Source of the DNA: Candidatus Azambacteria bacterium
GTDB taxonomy: Bacteria; Patescibacteriota; Minisyncoccia; GWC2-36-17; WO2-46-25
NCBI GenBank assembly: GCA_016200965.1
Contig: JACQDT010000024.1
Location: 1-33,634, forward strand
DNA length: 33,634 nucleotides
Direction: 5' to 3'
Below the pieces are notes generated by a model that was given only the letters and a program-made list of their open reading frames with translations, did no database searches and was not told where the DNA came from. Below are positions 30,561-33,634 of this stretch, piece after piece (within the stretch, counting starts at the first letter, position 1; each line of letters begins with the position of its first letter). A program made the position numbers and the translations under genes.

Positions 30561-31232
30561 ATGAAAACTGACATGACTACTTTTCCGCCGACACTTGTAA
30601 AAATACACCAAAAAGCGATGTGGCCGATTATGCGCGCGATTCTCCGCATTTTCACGCGATACGAAGTGCGCGGCGCAGAGCACCTTAAAGGCCTCACGGG
30701 CCCTCTTATTATTGTGGCCAATCATAAGAGTAAATACGATGGTTATTTTATCGGCGCGAGCGTGCCGTTTGCATCGGCGCTGTTCCCGATTTATTTCATG
30801 ACCGATTCTTGGTATATGGAACGCCCGATCCTCGGCGCCTATCTCCGTTCAATAGGCGATTTCCCTGTGTATGAAAAAGTGGGGCTTGACCGGTCGCTTG
30901 AAATTGCGACGAAGCTTCTTGAAGAAGGCCGCGTTGTCTGTATCATGCCGGAGGGGAAGTTGTATCGCCAAGACGGCATTGCCGAAGGCAAGATTGGGGC
31001 CGCCGCGCTTGCGCTCCGCACGGGAGCGCCCATTCTCCCGATGGCGATAAAAGGCGGGCACGCATTCAACGAGCTGACTTTTTTTCTTGGACGGCATTCG
31101 TTGCGCGTCGCGTTCGGAGCTCCTTTCGCGCTTCACCCCGCAACTGTTGAAGGCAACGACCAGTTTGCATATTATCAAAAACAAACCGAAATAATCATGG
31201 AAAAAATCAAGGCGCTCTATGATGCGCTGTGA
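30561..31232 (+). CDS. PlsC-like 1-acyl-glycerol-3-phosphate acyltransferase
   Basis: The 223-residue protein has the acyltransferase block I NHKSKYD at 54-60 (NHxSxxD with the catalytic His/Asp pair) and block III MPEGK at 129-133. A weakly hydrophobic N-terminal helix probably attaches it to the membrane. It would add an acyl chain to lysophosphatidic acid or a related acceptor. CPR cells often lack full fatty-acid synthesis, so host- or environment-derived acyl chains are plausible substrates; this is an inference. It is followed by a methyltransferase gene 24 bases later. Confidence 0.88.
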   Translation: MKTDMTTFPPTLVKIHQKAMWPIMRAILRIFTRYEVRGAEHLKGLTGPLIIVANHKSKYDGYFIGASVPFASALFPIYFMTDSWYMERPILGAYLRSIGDFPVYEKVGLDRSLEIATKLLEEGRVVCIMPEGKLYRQDGIAEGKIGAAALALRTGAPILPMAIKGGHAFNELTFFLGRHSLRVAFGAPFALHPATVEGNDQFAYYQKQTEIIMEKIKALYDAL

Positions 31233-31256
31233 CGGTTTTTGGCGTGGCAATCTTTT

Positions 31257-31841
31257 ATGAATAAATGGGATAACATTTTTTTGGAAGGAACAACATTCGG
31301 TCCGCTGAACGAAATATTCTTAAGTGCCCTTTTGGAAGCGGTTCAGAAACATATCAGAGTGACAGCTAAAGAAATTATTGATTTGGGCTACGGGGACGGA
31401 GACGCGCTGGTTCGATTTGCAAAACGGAGATTTAAGGTTGTTGGATTTGACTTTTCCGAGGTCGCTCTCGCAAAAGCTCGGCAAAGATTAGATGATGCAA
31501 AAATTACAAACATTGATCTGCGCTTAATAGATCTTGAGGAAATGATCGTCCAAGATAAGACCGATATTGTTCTCTGTAAGCTTACCTATGCGTTCGTGGA
31601 AAACAAAGAAAGGTTTTTGAAAAATGTCAAAAATCTCATGAAAGATAACTCCGTTTTCATACTCATAACCCCCGTTTTGCATAAAGGAGTTGAGTATTTT
31701 AAAGAAGATAAGCCAGGCATAGCCGTGGATTTTGATGAGACAAAAGATGTGCTTGCCAATCATTTCTCAAAAGTTGAAGTATTCCACCACAACTATCTTG
31801 GCGCAAGGGTGGATGTAACAACATTTTTGTGTTTCGCGTGA
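31257..31841 (+). CDS. Class I SAM-dependent methyltransferase
   Basis: The ATG at 31257 gives 194 residues. A TTG at 31239 would add six. Motif I is IDLGYGDGDA at about 41-50 (the common form is DLGCGTG), followed by VVGFDFSEVALAKARQRL for motif II. The fold is a small Rossmann methyltransferase. The substrate is unknown. It is probably co-transcribed with plsC, and it ends in TGA, which shows that TGA is a stop here. Confidence 0.85.
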   Translation: MNKWDNIFLEGTTFGPLNEIFLSALLEAVQKHIRVTAKEIIDLGYGDGDALVRFAKRRFKVVGFDFSEVALAKARQRLDDAKITNIDLRLIDLEEMIVQDKTDIVLCKLTYAFVENKERFLKNVKNLMKDNSVFILITPVLHKGVEYFKEDKPGIAVDFDETKDVLANHFSKVEVFHHNYLGARVDVTTFLCFA

Positions 31842-31876
31842 TCAGAGTGGACTCGCTTCCGCGATTCGTATTTTCA

Positions 31877-31905
31877 TTGTACCCCGCGCCTGTTTTTGGT
31901 ATGCT
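31877..31905 (+). promoter_or_regulatory. Promoter of the truncated ORF
   Basis: TTGTAC (31877-31882), a 17-nt spacer, then TATGCT (31900-31905). TTTCATTGT upstream and CCTGTTTTTGG in the spacer echo the plsC promoter. Confidence 0.45.
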
Positions 31906-31935
31906 GGGAGAGTCAGCGACGAAGCCGCATTTTTA

Positions 31936-32064
31936 ATGAAAGCAATCACCAGAATATTCAATGATTTGTTCGTTCAGTATTTTCCCGCGCGCAAGAAGCC
32001 GGAGATTGATTTTGCTTTTCTTTTGCATTCGCGCTATACGTCGGCTCCATTCATTGAGTGTTGA
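31936..32064 (+). pseudogene. Truncated ORF, possible acyl-ACP reductase / amino-acid dehydrogenase-like N-terminus
   Basis: The 42 codons begin MKAITRIFNDLF and contain KPEIDFAFLLHSR, which resembles the FAF(I/V)HPR start of the long-chain acyl-ACP reductase or predicted dehydrogenase family. The frame stops with TGA at 32062-32064, inside the 3' end of the convergent gene. The rest of that protein is missing. The likely explanation is a gene with its own promoter truncated when the rightmost gene was joined here. A short genuine peptide is the alternative. Confidence 0.45.
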
Positions 32065-33634
32065 GGGTGTTTATGGGATAGCAAGAGCAATCGTTTTATA
32101 TAAATATTCTCTTTAGCGTCGAAATCGCTAAATTGTTTTGGGAGCTTGTTTTGTTTGATGAGCCAGGGCAGTAAGAATTCCGTATTGCGTTGCTTGGTTT
32201 TAATGTGCCTAAGCCATCTGAGTGTTTTTCGAAGAATTCGTCCATCTAAGAGCGCCTCGGAGATGCTGAGCTTGCGTAGAAAAAGCTTCGCTTGAGTTGC
32301 TTGCTTTCGGGGTCCCTCAAGGAGAACCCTTCCCTGAACGTAATAGGCGTAGAATAGTTCCTTCCTCTTCTCGTATATGATTTCTTTCGGCAATCCCGAG
32401 GCAAGCGTGTATATGAAGTATTCGTGCATAAGTCGTGTTACGCGTTCAATATACGGCCCCATGAAATTAACCGCCGAAATACTTGTTTGATGCGGTGCAT
32501 GAAAAAAACTGGTAGCGTCAGCATCAAGCACGCCACCGCTTGTAAATGCTTGCACAAAACAATTATATTTAGTTAATTGGTTTGTTTCTTTTGGAAGAAG
32601 TGGTAGCGCCCGTCCTGTGGCAAGACTCCACAAACTAAGCTTCCTATCTCTCGGATTATTGCAATTACTTTCTTTCTCACGCGCATACGCTTTGAGTTCT
32701 CGCCGCGAGAAGATTGTTGAATCGCCGAATTTTATACCGCGACACGCTATAGAACGATATGCTTCCATGAAGATAAGAGGATTAGGGGACTTAAGAAGGG
32801 AAATGGTTTTAGCGGCAGTCAGCGTATTGAAATATAACGACCGAAGCGCGCGAAATTGAGCAGATGCATACATCGGGCTTCCAAGCGCCTTTACTGTTTC
32901 TCGTTGAAATATCCTAGGGTTTTCTGCAAGTACAGTGATTGGTTGGAACCATCCGTGTTGGGGTCGGCGAATATTCCAGATCGGATAGAGTCGTGTACCA
33001 ATCATGTATACAAGACCATGTTTCATTAGGCCGGCAATTGCTGTTGCAGTTTTTTGACAGTCTTCGCGCCTGATTTTAAGAATCAGGTGTCCCTTGCTAC
33101 CAAATCTGCCAAGTAGCGCTGTTGCTGTGATAAGTTTTCTGGCGAAAAACGTCCATTCGGGAAAGTGGGAGGCATCAAGATTTAATATCCTGATTTCTTT
33201 GCACAAACGTTTACTATTTTTATTTCTACAGAAAGAATCTTCAAACACCCGTTGTTCTAATTGTTCCATCTCACCCGCAATAATTTTAAGTTTAATACGG
33301 GCTTCGTATTTTTGGATGTTTTCATTATCCATTTGGCGACAGAATGTGTGCGCCAGCTTACCGTTTTTAATGATTGGTCGCAATAATTTCACCCCATTTT
33401 TATTTTTCGCTAGCACGGGTATCTGATGCGGAAGCTCAGTACTGAAACCACTTTGTTCTAATACGTTTTTTATTTTTTGAAGAAGAACAGTTGTTTTTCG
33501 CGCTCCGAGTTTAGGAGCGTAAAGTGTTGGCATGTCAACATCTGAGGAACCGTCTCGCATTGCGGTACCGTAGAAAAATGAACACGGTTTCGCATAAAGA
33601 TTTATATGGTTTTTCTTTTGCAGTGAGGTAATCA
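32034..33634 (-). CDS. Nucleotidyltransferase-fold protein, 5' end beyond the window
   Basis: The reading frame stays open from the stop at 32034 to the right edge, so the gene starts outside the window. At least 533 residues are visible. An ATG at 33560 is not the true start: the residues before it, FFYGTAMR, complete a nucleotidyltransferase motif, FFYGTAMRDGSSDVDM. That is the hG(S/T)xxR...SDhD pattern with paired aspartates that bind metal and nucleotide. About 450 further residues are helical and basic with no motif I recognise. It may add nucleotides to RNA, protein or a small molecule. Its 3' end overlaps the truncated plus-strand ORF by 31 bases. Confidence 0.7.
   Translation of the reverse strand, partial: ITSLQKKNHINLYAKPCSFFYGTAMRDGSSDVDMPTLYAPKLGARKTTVLLQKIKNVLEQSGFSTELPHQIPVLAKNKNGVKLLRPIIKNGKLAHTFCRQMDNENIQKYEARIKLKIIAGEMEQLEQRVFEDSFCRNKNSKRLCKEIRILNLDASHFPEWTFFARKLITATALLGRFGSKGHLILKIRREDCQKTATAIAGLMKHGLVYMIGTRLYPIWNIRRPQHGWFQPITVLAENPRIFQRETVKALGSPMYASAQFRALRSLYFNTLTAAKTISLLKSPNPLIFMEAYRSIACRGIKFGDSTIFSRRELKAYAREKESNCNNPRDRKLSLWSLATGRALPLLPKETNQLTKYNCFVQAFTSGGVLDADATSFFHAPHQTSISAVNFMGPYIERVTRLMHEYFIYTLASGLPKEIIYEKRKELFYAYYVQGRVLLEGPRKQATQAKLFLRKLSISEALLDGRILRKTLRWLRHIKTKQRNTEFLLPWLIKQNKLPKQFSDFDAKENIYIKRLLLLSHKHPQHSMNGADV

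Noticed and set aside
1-33634. CRISPR arrays and tRNA or rRNA genes
   Set aside because: I looked for spaced direct repeats and tRNA/rRNA-like segments in the intergenic gaps and saw none. The Cas2-like gene alone does not indicate a CRISPR locus.

Overview
The window looks like a Candidate Phyla Radiation (Patescibacteria) chromosome, most likely Parcubacteria-like. The evidence is the gene content: a PrgI / TraC-like / VirB4 / VirB6-like / VirB2-like secretion module with thrombospondin-type-3 and very large unknown secreted proteins, a lone PilB-type ATPase, a GIY-YIG cassette, a PaaX/Cas2-like regulator, and a compact rpmH-rnpA-yidD-yidC / dnaA-dnaN origin region. TGA is used as a stop (for example at 31230-31232 and 31839-31841), so this is not one of the code-25 lineages. 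The lineage call is inferred from gene content and no database was searched.

Layout. 1-904: an unexplained left edge, then a self-contained lipoprotein gene with a canonical promoter and terminator. 872-1553: a winged-helix/Cas2-fold gene bracketed by two copies of a long perfect palindrome. 1597-16423: one long rightward operon for a type IV secretion-like envelope machine (TSP3 protein, a 1510-residue unknown, VirB6-like, Pro-rich protein, PrgI, TraC-like, VirB4, small membrane proteins, VirB2-like, beta-propeller). It is interrupted by two inverted-repeat elements, one carrying a GIY-YIG nuclease. 16440-19320, leftward: rpmH-rnpA-yidD-yidC-flippase. 19340-21053: origin region with DnaA boxes on both sides of dnaA. 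dnaA and dnaN run rightward, followed by a 46-codon ORF. 22322-24805, leftward: class A penicillin-binding protein. A short acidic ORF (24936-25085) reads rightward and meets the leftward ruvB-yebC-ruvC operon stop to stop. 27475-27680: a strongly structured RNA with its own promoter. Leftward pilB and a phospholipase-D protein follow, then rightward plsC and a methyltransferase. A truncated 42-codon ORF then collides with a leftward nucleotidyltransferase-like gene that runs off the right edge.

The strongest candidates for undescribed biology are the palindrome-bracketed Cas2/PaaX-like gene, the branched non-coding RNA between ruvB and pilB, and the two inverted-repeat elements that exactly fill intergenic gaps in the secretion operon. 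Several promoters lie only 12-16 nt before the start codon, which leaves almost no leader.
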